Made by a program: the position numbers and the translations under genes
Part shown: positions 19,170 to 27,408 of the stretch, in pieces
Numbering within the stretch: position 1 is the first letter of the stretch
Layout of the letters: every line of letters starts with the position of its first letter
The notes under the pieces: generated by a model
Told to the model about the DNA's origin: nothing
The model's database searches: none
What the model saw: the letters and a program-made list of their open reading frames with translations, nothing else
NCBI RefSeq assembly: GCF_031624495.1
Contig: NZ_JAMQOP010000001.1
Span: forward strand, 496,001-560,000
Direction: 5' to 3'
Source of the DNA: Halogeometricum sp. S1BR25-6
GTDB taxonomy: Archaea; Halobacteriota; Halobacteria; Halobacteriales; Haloferacaceae
DNA: 64,000 nt

Positions 19170-19925
19170 TCACGCCCCGATACTCGAATCGCCGGCGTGC
19201 ATCCGTCGGAGTCGCGCCTCCCCCTCGGCCGCCAGCAGGGCGAGAACCAGCGGGAGAACCCAGCCGACGGCGTACAGCGCGCCGAACGACAGGCCGTCGC
19301 CGGAGGGGACGACGAGGACGAACCCGAGGCCGGCGCCGACGACGGCGGCCGGGGAGAGGCGACTGGTCTTGACGGCGACGTAGACGGGGACGGAACCGAC
19401 GAGGACGAGTCCGACCGTGACCCAGACGGCGAGTCCGACGGTCGCGGGGTCGAGCGTCCGGAACTGGAGTCCGGAGAAGCCGACGACGACGGCGGCGTGG
19501 AGGACCCCGGCGGCGAGGGCGCCGACGCCCGTCTCGCCGTCGAGAGCGTCGTTGACGCGGGGGTGTCTGAGCGCGAGGTACTCGACGGCGGCGAGGGAGA
19601 CGATGACCGCCTCCGCGAGGGCGACGCCGACGAGGAAGTCCGGGGCGACGAGCGAGTCGGGGGCGACGCCGCCCCGCCCGGTCCCGAGGCGCGGCCCGAA
19701 CCCGATCCACGGCACCAACAGCAGCAGCGACGTGGTGATAGGGAGCGGAGTGAGAAGTCCGAGGTGATGTCCGACGACGACCACCAACCCGGCGGCGGCG
19801 AGCAAGACGACGAACAGTAGGGCGGTTCGAGCGTCGCCCATCGCGCCCGAGACACCCAAACTGAGGAGATAGCTCGTGAACGCGACGGGGGCGATGACGG
19901 CGGCGAGGAGAGCGTCCCGGCGCAT
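19170..19925 (-). CDS. Polytopic membrane protein, function unknown
   Basis: 251 residues from ATG 19925 with about seven hydrophobic helices, starting with LLAAVIAPVAFTSYLLSLGV and ending with YAVGWVLPLVLALLAA. Short polar loops contain few charges. A longer frame upstream (to 20189) overlaps the promoter of the divergent reductase gene and was rejected. No family recognised. It converges with the BNR-repeat gene, the two stops being only a few bases apart. Confidence 0.78.
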   Translation of the reverse strand: MRRDALLAAVIAPVAFTSYLLSLGVSGAMGDARTALLFVVLLAAAGLVVVVGHHLGLLTPLPITTSLLLLVPWIGFGPRLGTGRGGVAPDSLVAPDFLVGVALAEAVIVSLAAVEYLALRHPRVNDALDGETGVGALAAGVLHAAVVVGFSGLQFRTLDPATVGLAVWVTVGLVLVGSVPVYVAVKTSRLSPAAVVGAGLGFVLVVPSGDGLSFGALYAVGWVLPLVLALLAAEGEARLRRMHAGDSSIGA

Positions 19926-20010
19926 ACGTCCTTCTTCTCTATGCGTTGACTTATCACTACGCCCCGGCGTCAGTCTCTGCGCTCGCTCCGAAGTCGTGCA
20001 GACAGCGAAG

Positions 20011-20022
20011 GTATTTGTTCGC
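20011..20022 (+). promoter_or_regulatory. Promoter element GTATTTGTTCGC of the reductase gene
   Basis: An AT-rich 12-mer 33 bases before the ATG at 20044, at TATA-box distance for a leaderless message. The identical 12-mer occurs 31 bases before the next gene on this strand (21199-21210). Confidence 0.5.
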
Positions 20023-20043
20023 CGGCGGCCGAACCCGTAGCAA

Positions 20044-21126
20044 ATGTATGATTTTGCCGTCGTCGGCGTCGGCCCCGCGGGCGCGCGCTTCGCCCGCCGG
20101 GCCGCGGCGGCCGGCCACGACGTCATCGCCTTCGAGAAGGGCGAGGTCGGCACGCCCCTGGCCTGTTCGGGCCACGTCAGCACCGACATCTGGGAGTACG
20201 TCCCTGACGGGGCGAAAGAGCGTCTCCTCCAAAACCGCGTCTACGGCGCGAACTTCCACGTCGGCGGCGCGGACTCGAACTCCTATCCCTTCTACAAGAC
20301 CGAGGAGGTGTCGAACGTCATCGACCGCGTCGAACTCGACCGGACGCTCGCCGACTGCGCGCGCGAGGCGGGCGCCGACGTGCGGGAGCGACACACCGTC
20401 ACGAGCGTCGAGGAGTTCCACGACCGCGTCGAACTCACCGTCTCGGCCGCCGGCGAGGAGGAGACGGTCGAGGCGAAGATGGCCGCCGGGTGTGACGGTC
20501 CGGTCTCGCGCGTCCGCCGGCAGGTCGGCCTCGACGAACCCGAGGAGATTCTGCACGGCGTCCTCGCGTTCGACGAAGCGCCCGACGACGGCGACTTCGT
20601 CGACGTCCACCTCACCGTCCCGCGCTTCTTCGCGTGGCGCATCCCGCGCGGCGACGCGGGCGTCGAGTACGGCCTCGCCGCGCCGCCGGGCGCGGAGGTC
20701 AACGAGATGTTCGACGTGCTCACCGACCAGTACGACGTGGAGACGACGCACTTCTGTTCGGGCGGCATCCCCATCGGACCTCCCGAACGCGTCACCACGC
20801 GCCGCGTCTTCCTCCTCGGTGACGCCGCCGCGCAGACGAAACCGTTCACCGGCGGCGGAATCCTGTACGGCATGACGGCCGCCGACCGCGCGGTGGAGAC
20901 CGTCGACCCCGACGACCCGGCGACGCTCCGCGACTACGAGTCCGCGTGGCGGTCGGAGCTATCGAAGGAGATATCGATGGGTCGCTGGGTCCGCCGGGCG
21001 TACTCGCTCCCGGAACGGGTCCAACATCTCGGTCTGCGGTCGCTCTCGGGCGAGATTGCCGTCCACATGGACAAGCCGACGTCGTTCTTCTCGCGGGAGC
21101 ACCTCGGGACGCTGTTGGGTCGCTGA
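20044..21126 (+). CDS. Geranylgeranyl reductase-family FAD-dependent oxidoreductase
   Basis: 360 residues. The FAD-binding start DFAVVGVGPAGARFARRAA is followed by FEKGEVGTPLACSGHVS, typical of the geranylgeranyl reductase family, and GDAAAQTKPFTGGGILYGM is the second FAD motif. Family members saturate isoprenoid chains, in archaea those of membrane ether lipids and menaquinone. Which substrate this paralogue uses cannot be read from sequence. It is a single gene, divergent from the membrane protein. Confidence 0.9.
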   Translation: MYDFAVVGVGPAGARFARRAAAAGHDVIAFEKGEVGTPLACSGHVSTDIWEYVPDGAKERLLQNRVYGANFHVGGADSNSYPFYKTEEVSNVIDRVELDRTLADCAREAGADVRERHTVTSVEEFHDRVELTVSAAGEEETVEAKMAAGCDGPVSRVRRQVGLDEPEEILHGVLAFDEAPDDGDFVDVHLTVPRFFAWRIPRGDAGVEYGLAAPPGAEVNEMFDVLTDQYDVETTHFCSGGIPIGPPERVTTRRVFLLGDAAAQTKPFTGGGILYGMTAADRAVETVDPDDPATLRDYESAWRSELSKEISMGRWVRRAYSLPERVQHLGLRSLSGEIAVHMDKPTSFFSREHLGTLLGR

Positions 21127-21198
21127 GGCCTCTGAGGTCCCCGTCGGACTACTGGTTCCCCATCGCTCGCTTCGCTGACGGATTTTCCCCGTCGAAAA

Positions 21199-21210
21199 GT
21201 ATTTGTTCGC
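21199..21210 (+). promoter_or_regulatory. Promoter element GTATTTGTTCGC of the small membrane gene
   Basis: It is identical to the element upstream of the reductase gene and lies 31 bases before ATG 21230, within a longer AT-rich run (AAAAGTATTTG). Confidence 0.5.
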
Positions 21211-21229
21211 TATCGGACTGTTCTCTCGT

Positions 21230-21385
21230 ATGGTTGACATAGGCGGCGGTGACGACTCGTGGCCGGTGCCGCAGGTGTCCGAGGGTGAGCGAGGGTCCTC
21301 CGAGAACCGCTGGGACGTGTTTTGGTTCCTGCTCCCGGTCGTCCTCGTCTTCGTCGTCTTCGTGGCGGCGCTGTACGTCTGGTAG
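21230..21385 (+). CDS. Single-helix small membrane protein
   Basis: 51 residues: a Gly/Asp/Ser-rich soluble N-terminus of about 28 residues, then one transmembrane helix (WFLLPVVLVFVVFVAALYVW) running to the very C-terminus, a tail-anchored layout. No family recognised. The start at 21230 is chosen for its promoter spacing; an upstream in-frame ATG at 21203 falls on the promoter element. It converges with the GcvT-like gene. Confidence 0.68.
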   Translation: MVDIGGGDDSWPVPQVSEGERGSSENRWDVFWFLLPVVLVFVVFVAALYVW

Positions 21386-21423
21386 CGTTCGGTCGTCGGT
21401 TCCGATTCCGCTCGTCGCCCCGC

Positions 21424-22518
21424 CTATTCGCGCTCCAGATACGTCGGTAGCCGCCGCGACGTGTCGCTCCCCTCTACGAACGGGAGCGCCGTCACCTCGG
21501 CGTCCACCTCCTCGCCGTCGACGCGGACCGTCACGTCGTCCGCGCCGAGGTCGAAGTCCACCAGCGCCAGTGCGATGGGCGCTTCCAGCGACGGACTCTG
21601 CACGCCGCGCGTCACCTCGCCGACCGAGGCGTCGCCCGCGAAGACGGCCGCGCCCGACTCGGGGACCTCCTCCGGGAGCAGACCGACGAGGCGCTTGCTC
21701 GGCTGTCCTCGATTCTCGACCTTCGAGACGACCTCCTGGCCGACGTAACAGCCCTTCTCGAAGTCGAGGGCGTTCCGGAGGCCGAGGACGTTCGGGACGT
21801 TCCCTTCCAGTTCCGAATCGAACAGCGGCGTGCCCGCCTCGGCGGTGAGCGTCTCCCACGTCGCGTAGCCGAACGGCGGCGCGTTCATTCCGTTGGTGAG
21901 GAGCGTCTCGAAGACGCGCGCGGCGTCGTCGGCCGCGCAGACTACTTCGTACCCCTCCTCGCCCGCGAGGCCGTCGCCCGCGATGACGGTGACGCCCTCG
22001 TCGCCCATCGACCCGCGGACGAACGTCAGCGCGGGTTCCGGCGCGGCGGCGCCGTTGAGCACGCTCGCCACCTTCTCGGTCGACTGCGGGCCGTGGACGC
22101 CGAACACGCCGAAGTCGGTGGAGGCGTTCCGAATCGACACGTCCTGGATGAACACCTTCCCCGACCAGTCTTCGACCAGCGGTTCGGCCCGTTCGGGCGG
22201 CATGAAGCAGAGCAGTCGCTCGCCGGCGTTGTAGACGTACATATCCGTCTCGATTCGGCCCTGCGGGTCGAGCAGGAGGGTGTAGACGCCCTCCCCGTCG
22301 GCGTCGGGCACGCGGTTCGACACCGCGTTGTCGACGAACTCGACCCGGTCGTCGCCCTCGACGACGACGACGCCGTAGCCCATCTCCATCACCGCCGCGC
22401 CGTTGCGGACCGCACGGTGAGTCCGCGCCGGGCGGCCGTAGTCGCGGACGACCCGCCGGCCCGCGCGGGTCTCGAACGTCGCCCCGTACCGCTCGTGCAT
22501 CTCCTCTACGACGGTCAT
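21424..22518 (-). CDS. Aminomethyltransferase (GcvT/YgfZ)-like folate-binding protein
   Basis: 364 residues from ATG 22518. The GcvT fold is visible: GVFGVHGPQSTEKVASVL, LAGEEGYEVVCAADDAARVF, and the YgfZ-type motif KGCYVGQEVVSKVENRGQPS. The last motif, K-GCYxGQE, marks YgfZ/IBA57-like proteins that use folate in repair or assembly of Fe-S enzymes, so this may be a YgfZ-type protein rather than a glycine-cleavage T-protein. No other glycine-cleavage genes are nearby, which favours YgfZ (inference). Confidence 0.88.
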   Translation of the reverse strand: MTVVEEMHERYGATFETRAGRRVVRDYGRPARTHRAVRNGAAVMEMGYGVVVVEGDDRVEFVDNAVSNRVPDADGEGVYTLLLDPQGRIETDMYVYNAGERLLCFMPPERAEPLVEDWSGKVFIQDVSIRNASTDFGVFGVHGPQSTEKVASVLNGAAAPEPALTFVRGSMGDEGVTVIAGDGLAGEEGYEVVCAADDAARVFETLLTNGMNAPPFGYATWETLTAEAGTPLFDSELEGNVPNVLGLRNALDFEKGCYVGQEVVSKVENRGQPSKRLVGLLPEEVPESGAAVFAGDASVGEVTRGVQSPSLEAPIALALVDFDLGADDVTVRVDGEEVDAEVTALPFVEGSDTSRRLPTYLERE

Positions 22519-22602
22519 TACTCCACTCTCCGCGCTCGGGCCTGAAAACGTCCACGTCACGCGGCCGTCTCGAATGCCCCGTTTCCGCTTACGCGCGCCG
22601 AG

Positions 22603-22902
22603 TCACAGCCCGAACTTCTCGCGGACGGCGTCGATGAAGCTCTGCTCCCCCTCCGGTTCCGCCGTCGGGTCCGGGACGACTCGGTCGGCCGGGAGGATGA
22701 CGACGCGGTCCTCGCCGCTGTCGACCGAGATGAGTCCGTCGGATTTCAGCGCCGACAGGGCTTCCTCGATGGTGTCGATGTCCGCGTCGACGGCCGCGCG
22801 CAACTCGAAGACGGTCATGCCCTCCTCGGCCCGGTCGACGAGTGCGTCGAGGAGGTCGACCTCTACATCCCGCCGGTTTCGAAACTCCCGCCGCGCTCTC
22901 AT
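22603..22902 (-). CDS. Winged-helix DNA-binding protein (DUF6432-like)
   Basis: 99 residues from ATG 22902. A helix-turn-helix core of about 20-60 residues (MTVFELRAAVDADIDTIEEALSALKSDGLISVD) is followed by a short strand and an acidic tail. It looks like a small winged-helix regulator; the family name is from memory. The upstream extension to 23022 runs through the promoter of the divergent gene and was excluded. Confidence 0.8.
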   Translation of the reverse strand: MRARREFRNRRDVEVDLLDALVDRAEEGMTVFELRAAVDADIDTIEEALSALKSDGLISVDSGEDRVVILPADRVVPDPTAEPEGEQSFIDAVREKFGL

Positions 22903-23028
22903 GGTCGGTACATCGTCCGCGGTCGGTTTATACTGTCCCCCAGCCGTGCTCCCGACTGGCACACCGGACGACCGGCGTCGGACGGCGAGGGGGTACATTT
23001 TAGTCGCTGAGTTTCCGAACACCGGGTA

Positions 23029-24177
23029 ATGGGACTCAAGTGCCGTCTACTCGGGCATCAGTACGGGGACCCCGAGATAGAACGCGACCGTGAGGAGCGG
23101 GGCGACGAAGTCGTCGTCACCATCCGCGAGATTCAGGTGTGCCAGCAGTGCGGGGCCGAACACGTCGTTAGCGAGAACAAGGAGGTCACCACCATCCGAA
23201 GCGCGCAGGAGGTCGGACTGGACCGCCAATCCGACGCCGCGCCCGAGGCGGCCGACCCCGCGGCCGCCGACGACGCCCCGGCCGGTCCCGAGACCTCCCC
23301 CGTCGACGACCCCGACGCCCGCGTCCCTGAGGCCGAGTCGGAGGGCGACGCTCCGAACCCGTTCTCGCCGGAGGCCGCGGGCGACGTCCCCGACTCGACC
23401 GAGACGGCCGACGCCCCCGACGCCGCCCCGGACCCCGAGGCGGAGACCGACGCCGACTCGGAGTCGTTCAACGACGACGACTTCGAACCCCCGTCGGACC
23501 CCGAGGAGGACGACGCGGTCATCCTCGGCGAGGAGGACACCGAACGCGACGAGACGCAGTGGCCCGAGGACGCGGGCGCCGACCCCGCGACGGCGGCCCG
23601 AGAGTCGGCGGCGGGAGACCCGCCGGCGCGGGACCCGACGGCGCGGGACCCGACGATGCAGGACGCCGCGGCCGAGGAGTCCGCGGACGGACAACCGGTC
23701 CCGACCGACCCGCCCGCCGAGGAGGACGAACCCGTCACCGACGACGCGGAGTTCATCGACGCCGACGAGGAAGCGGCCGACATCCCCGGTGACCGCGGCC
23801 ACGGAGAGTGGCCCGAACGGACCGACCTCGAAGAGCGACAGACCACCTGGCCCGTCCAGAACGGCGAGGACGAGGGTTTCGACGCGGAACCGTCCGACGG
23901 TGCGCCGGCGGAGGTGTCGTTCGGCGGACTCGCACCCGAGGCGAACGGCCGGTCGTCCGACGGAGCCGACCGGGGGAGTTCCGACGCCGGCACCGCCGCC
24001 GCCGACGAATCCACCAGCGCGGAGCCGCGAGAGGACCGACCCGACGTGCCCGACGACCGGGTCGAGTTCTACTGTCCGAACTGCGGACACGCTCGCGGTG
24101 CGGGCGTCTCCTCGATGCGCGCGGGCGACATCTGCCCCGAGTGTCGACAGGGGTACATCGGCGAGCGCCGACTGTAG
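23029..24177 (+). CDS. Protein with terminal zinc ribbons and a long acidic linker (DUF7093-like)
   Basis: 382 residues. The N-terminal about 60 residues form a folded unit (MGLKCRLLGHQYGDPEIERD, then CQQC at about 39-42). The C-terminus carries CPNC and CPEC, a second zinc ribbon. Between them lie about 270 residues rich in Asp, Glu, Pro and Ala, including a short RDPT repeat, very probably disordered. Terminal zinc modules on an acidic tether suggest a scaffold or nucleic-acid adaptor, but the function is unknown. It is divergent from the DUF6432-like gene. Confidence 0.8.
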   Translation: MGLKCRLLGHQYGDPEIERDREERGDEVVVTIREIQVCQQCGAEHVVSENKEVTTIRSAQEVGLDRQSDAAPEAADPAAADDAPAGPETSPVDDPDARVPEAESEGDAPNPFSPEAAGDVPDSTETADAPDAAPDPEAETDADSESFNDDDFEPPSDPEEDDAVILGEEDTERDETQWPEDAGADPATAARESAAGDPPARDPTARDPTMQDAAAEESADGQPVPTDPPAEEDEPVTDDAEFIDADEEAADIPGDRGHGEWPERTDLEERQTTWPVQNGEDEGFDAEPSDGAPAEVSFGGLAPEANGRSSDGADRGSSDAGTAAADESTSAEPREDRPDVPDDRVEFYCPNCGHARGAGVSSMRAGDICPECRQGYIGERRL

Positions 24178-24206
24178 TTCGACTCGCCGCCCTCACTTGT
24201 AAACGT

Positions 24207-24234
24207 CTTATAGGGGCGCGAGACGCTTTTATAC
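24207..24234 (+). promoter_or_regulatory. Two TATA-like boxes before the DUF5611 gene
   Basis: CTTATA at 24207-24212 and TTTTATAC at 24227-24234. The start codon is at 24293, so either box would give a leader of about 35-57 bases, unusual in a leaderless-prone lineage. Confidence 0.45.
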
Positions 24235-24251
24235 GGCATAAGAAGCGACGA

Positions 24252-24279
24252 GGGACGAAACAGGTAAACCGTCCCCTGT
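24252..24279 (+). promoter_or_regulatory. Possible pseudoknot in the DUF5611 mRNA leader
   Basis: GGGAC (24252-24256) can pair with GTCCC (24271-24275), while ACAGG (24260-24264) can pair with CCTGT (24275-24279). The order stem1-5', stem2-5', stem1-3', stem2-3' is that of an H-type pseudoknot; one C is shared, so one stem would lose a pair. It is seen in sequence, but function is speculative. Confidence 0.25.
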
Positions 24280-24292
24280 CAAACGACGGGCC

Positions 24293-24673
24293 ATGAAGGA
24301 GTACAAGATGCGCCGCGGCGAGACCCTCGACGAGCGAGTACCCGACATGGAGTCGTACGTCGAGGAGATGTTCGGACCCATCACCGAGACGATGGACTAC
24401 AAGGGCAGCGACCTCTACGTCGTCGGCGAACCCTCGAACCCCGTCTTCGAGAAGATCGTCGCCGGCGCGGTCGAGTACAGCGGCAAGAAGGACAAACTCG
24501 CCGTCGAGTTCCACGAACGCGACCCGACGGAACTCGGCCCCGACGAACTCGAAGCGGCCGGCGACGCCGTCGACGCCAAGAACACGTTCCTCCTCGAGGC
24601 GACCGGCCGGGACGCCAAGTCGCGCCGCGACTCGCTGAAGCGGTCCGTCGAGGACGAGTCCCCCGACTACTGA
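24293..24673 (+). CDS. DUF5611 family protein
   Basis: 126 residues, acidic and mixed alpha/beta, with no membrane segment. Conserved-looking stretches are MKEYKMRRGETLDERVPDM and KGSDLYVVGEPSNPVF. The family is archaeal (haloarchaea and relatives) and uncharacterised; the name is from memory of these sequences. ATG 24305 is an alternative start. The 5' leader is longer than usual and structured. The gene converges with the SDR gene. Confidence 0.83.
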   Translation: MKEYKMRRGETLDERVPDMESYVEEMFGPITETMDYKGSDLYVVGEPSNPVFEKIVAGAVEYSGKKDKLAVEFHERDPTELGPDELEAAGDAVDAKNTFLLEATGRDAKSRRDSLKRSVEDESPDY

Positions 24674-24763
24674 ACCGAGCGAGTCCCTTCTCCGCGCGAG
24701 CGACGCCTTCGTCCGCGCCGTCGGCCATCCCGGAGCGACCGTCTCCCGCCGCGAACGTTCCGA

Positions 24764-25504
24764 TCAGAGCCGTTCGGGGAGCCATCCCCCGTCGACTTCG
24801 ACGTTCTCGCCCGAGAGGTACTCCGACCCCTCGTCCCAGAAGAAGGAGACGGCGTGGGCGACGTCGTCGACGGTCGCCCACCGGCCTCGGGGGGCGTCCT
24901 CGGGGAACTCGTCGGACGTCTCGACGACGTACGGCGAGACGGCGTTCACCGTCACGCCGTCGTCCTGCGTGTCCGCCGCGAGCATCCGCGTGAACATCAA
25001 CACGCCCGTCTTCGCCACGAAGTACGGGAAGTTTTTCGGGTGGACGAGCGCCTTCTCGCTGCCGGCGTAGCCGACGTTGACGATGCGCCCCCACGACTGC
25101 TCACGCATTCCCGGGAGCGCGCGCTTCGAGCAGAGCACCGTCCCGTAGAAGTTCGTCTCGACGACCCGCCGCCACGTCTCGAACGCTATCTCCTCCCAGT
25201 GGGCGGGCGCGAAGTCGCCGACGTTGTTCACCAACACGTCGACGCTCCCCAGTTCCGCCTCGGCGGCGTCGAACATCGCGTCGACGCCGTCGGGGTCCGT
25301 CACGTCCCCCTGCACCGTCGTCGCGGCGGGAGCGCCGAGTTCGCGGGCCTCGGCGGCCGCCTCTGTGGCCGCCTCCTTGCTGGAGTGGTAGTGTATCGCC
25401 ACGGACGCGCCGGCGGCGGCGGCGCGGAGGGCTATCGCCCGACCGATACCGCCCGAACTCCCGGTGACCAACGCGACGCGATCGTCCAACTCTGGTGAAA
25501 GCAC
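24764..25504 (-). CDS. Short-chain dehydrogenase/reductase
   Basis: 246 residues, classical SDR. The cofactor motif TGSSGGIGRAIA is near residue 15, NNVGDFAP near 90, a catalytic serine lies in the strand after, and YFVAK supplies the YxxxK pair. The C-terminal PYVVET and SGENVEVDGGW segments resemble 3-oxoacyl-ACP reductase (FabG)-like SDRs. The substrate is unknown; haloarchaea use such enzymes for hydroxyacyl, sugar or steroid-like substrates. It stands alone on the minus strand. Confidence 0.92.
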   Translation of the reverse strand: MLSPELDDRVALVTGSSGGIGRAIALRAAAAGASVAIHYHSSKEAATEAAAEARELGAPAATTVQGDVTDPDGVDAMFDAAEAELGSVDVLVNNVGDFAPAHWEEIAFETWRRVVETNFYGTVLCSKRALPGMREQSWGRIVNVGYAGSEKALVHPKNFPYFVAKTGVLMFTRMLAADTQDDGVTVNAVSPYVVETSDEFPEDAPRGRWATVDDVAHAVSFFWDEGSEYLSGENVEVDGGWLPERL

Positions 25505-25724
25505 GTCCGCCCCTTAGAGGGAAACCACATTACGCCGTCGCCCGGGAACCGGCGGCCGTCGATTTTCCGACCGACCCGCCCGCGTCGTTCCGGAGAAAGC
25601 TACATGGCAGTCGCACGTGATGTGAGGCCGTAAGCCACGACCGGTAGCGACCCGCTTGAAGATTTATCTCGAATCTGGGTAAATAATCGTTACAGCTAAG
25701 TCGTCGGGCGGTGATGTCGGAGCC

Positions 25725-26183
25725 ATGGCCATCAAGACCATCCTGTTAGCCATCGGCCCGGGAGACGCGGACCGACTCGACCGACTCGCCGAGGAGACGA
25801 TAGACGTCGCCGGACCGACCGGCGCCCGCGTCATCCTCGGACACGTCTTCACGCGCGAGGAGTATGATTCGGCCCTCGACAACCTTGACTTCGACCGGAC
25901 GGCAGACGAGGTGACCCCGGACGACGTGGCGACGCGACACTCGACGGTCCGCGAACTCGTCGCGAAACTCGACGAGGCCGGCGTCGAATACGGGATTCGC
26001 GGACGCGTCGGCGAGCACGGGGAGTCCATCGTGAACCTCGCGAAGAACGTCGACGCCGACCGCGTCATAGTCGGCGGCCGCCGCCGGTCGCCCGCCGGGA
26101 AGGCGGTCTTCGGCAGCGTCGCACAGGAGGTCATGCTCTCTGCGCCCTGCCCGGTCACGTTCGTCCGCGCGGACACGAAGTGA
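25725..26183 (+). CDS. Universal stress protein (UspA family)
   Basis: 152 residues with the UspA fold: an N-terminal strand, MAIKTILLAIGPGD, and the C-terminal nucleotide-binding signature VGGRRRSPAGKAVFGSVAQE, corresponding to G-2x-G-9x-G-S. Members bind ATP and aid survival under stress; the particular role is unknown. An AT-rich ATTTATC / AAATAATCG stretch at about 25662-25688 is its probable promoter. A second UspA gene lies at 54927-55352. Confidence 0.93.
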   Translation: MAIKTILLAIGPGDADRLDRLAEETIDVAGPTGARVILGHVFTREEYDSALDNLDFDRTADEVTPDDVATRHSTVRELVAKLDEAGVEYGIRGRVGEHGESIVNLAKNVDADRVIVGGRRRSPAGKAVFGSVAQEVMLSAPCPVTFVRADTK

Positions 26184-26310
26184 GTCAGGACGTGACCGCA
26201 CGCAGGGGTCGCGTCCCCGACGCGTGCGACGCCTTCGGTGCGTGCAAATCGAACTCGGATTCGTGTGAGAAACCTCTTAGTTAAGTGCGGGGCAAACGGG
26301 TATCGGTACA

Positions 26311-27282
26311 ATGGCCTACTACGTGGGTGTCGATCTCGGGGCGACCAACGTCCGCGCGGTCGTAGCCGACGAAGACGGCACGGTCCTCAGCAGTCGCAGC
26401 GACGGGACGCCTCGCGGTCCGACCGGTATCGCCATCACGGAGGCGATCCTCCGAATCGTCCGCGAGGCGTGTTCGGACGCGGACATCGACCCCGGCGAGG
26501 TGGTCGCCGCCGGCGTCGCCTCCATCGGTCCCCTCGATCTCGCCGAGGGCGCCGTCGAGAACCCCGCGAACCTCCCCGACACCATCGATAGAATCCCGCT
26601 CACGGGACCGCTCTCGGTCCTCCTCGACACCGACCGCGTCTACCTCCACAACGACACGAACGCGGGCGCCATCGGCGAACGGTTCCACTCCGAACGGAAC
26701 CCCGACGACATGGTGTACGTCACCATCTCCTCCGGCGTCGGCGCGGGCGTCTGCGTCGACGGCAACGTACTTTCGGGGTGGGACGGCAACGCCGGCGAAG
26801 TCGGACACATGACGCTCGACCCGCAGGGCGAGCTCACCTGCGGATGCGGACACGACGGTCACTGGGAGGCGTACTGTTCGGGGAACAACATCCCCCGGTA
26901 CGCGAAGTTCCTCTACGAGGAGGACGGCAGCATCGACACCGTCCTCCCTATCGAAGACCCCGACTTCTCGGCGGTGGATATCTTCGAACACGCCGAGGAC
27001 GACGAGTTCGCCCGCTACGTGGTCGACCAGGTCGGCCACTGGAACGCGATGGGCATCGCCAACATCGTCCACGCGTACGCTCCGCTCACCATCTACGTCG
27101 GCGGCGCCGTCGCGCTCAACAACCCCGACCTCATCCTCGACCCCATCCGCGAGCGAATGGACGAGATGGTGATGGTGAACGTCCCGCAGATAGAACTGAC
27201 GACGCTCGGCGACGAAGTCGTCGTGCAGGGCGCGTTGGCGAGTGCGCTGACCGGGGGCACTGGTGACCGTTCGCGCCTGTAG
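26311..27282 (+). CDS. ROK-family sugar kinase (putative glucokinase)
   Basis: 323 residues. The ATP-binding motif is DLGATN near residue 7, the sugar-binding segments include HNDTNAGAIGE, and SSGVGAGVCVDG precedes GNAGEVGHM. The ROK zinc motif is CGCGHDGHWE at about 177-186: two cysteines remain and the usual third cysteine is a histidine, with another cysteine soon after in YCSG. In haloarchaea such proteins are annotated as ATP-dependent glucokinases; the substrate here is inferred. A TTAGTTAAG sequence about 33 bases upstream may be its TATA element. Confidence 0.9.
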   Translation: MAYYVGVDLGATNVRAVVADEDGTVLSSRSDGTPRGPTGIAITEAILRIVREACSDADIDPGEVVAAGVASIGPLDLAEGAVENPANLPDTIDRIPLTGPLSVLLDTDRVYLHNDTNAGAIGERFHSERNPDDMVYVTISSGVGAGVCVDGNVLSGWDGNAGEVGHMTLDPQGELTCGCGHDGHWEAYCSGNNIPRYAKFLYEEDGSIDTVLPIEDPDFSAVDIFEHAEDDEFARYVVDQVGHWNAMGIANIVHAYAPLTIYVGGAVALNNPDLILDPIRERMDEMVMVNVPQIELTTLGDEVVVQGALASALTGGTGDRSRL

Positions 27283-27408
27283 GGCGCGAAAATTCACGAG
27301 TGGTCCCGCAGGTGGGACCGGCGACCGGTCTCGTCTGTAGGGCGACGATTCGAACGGACCCGGTCGCTCGAACCGCCGACTTATCCCGCTCGAACTCCGA
27401 ACGGGCGC

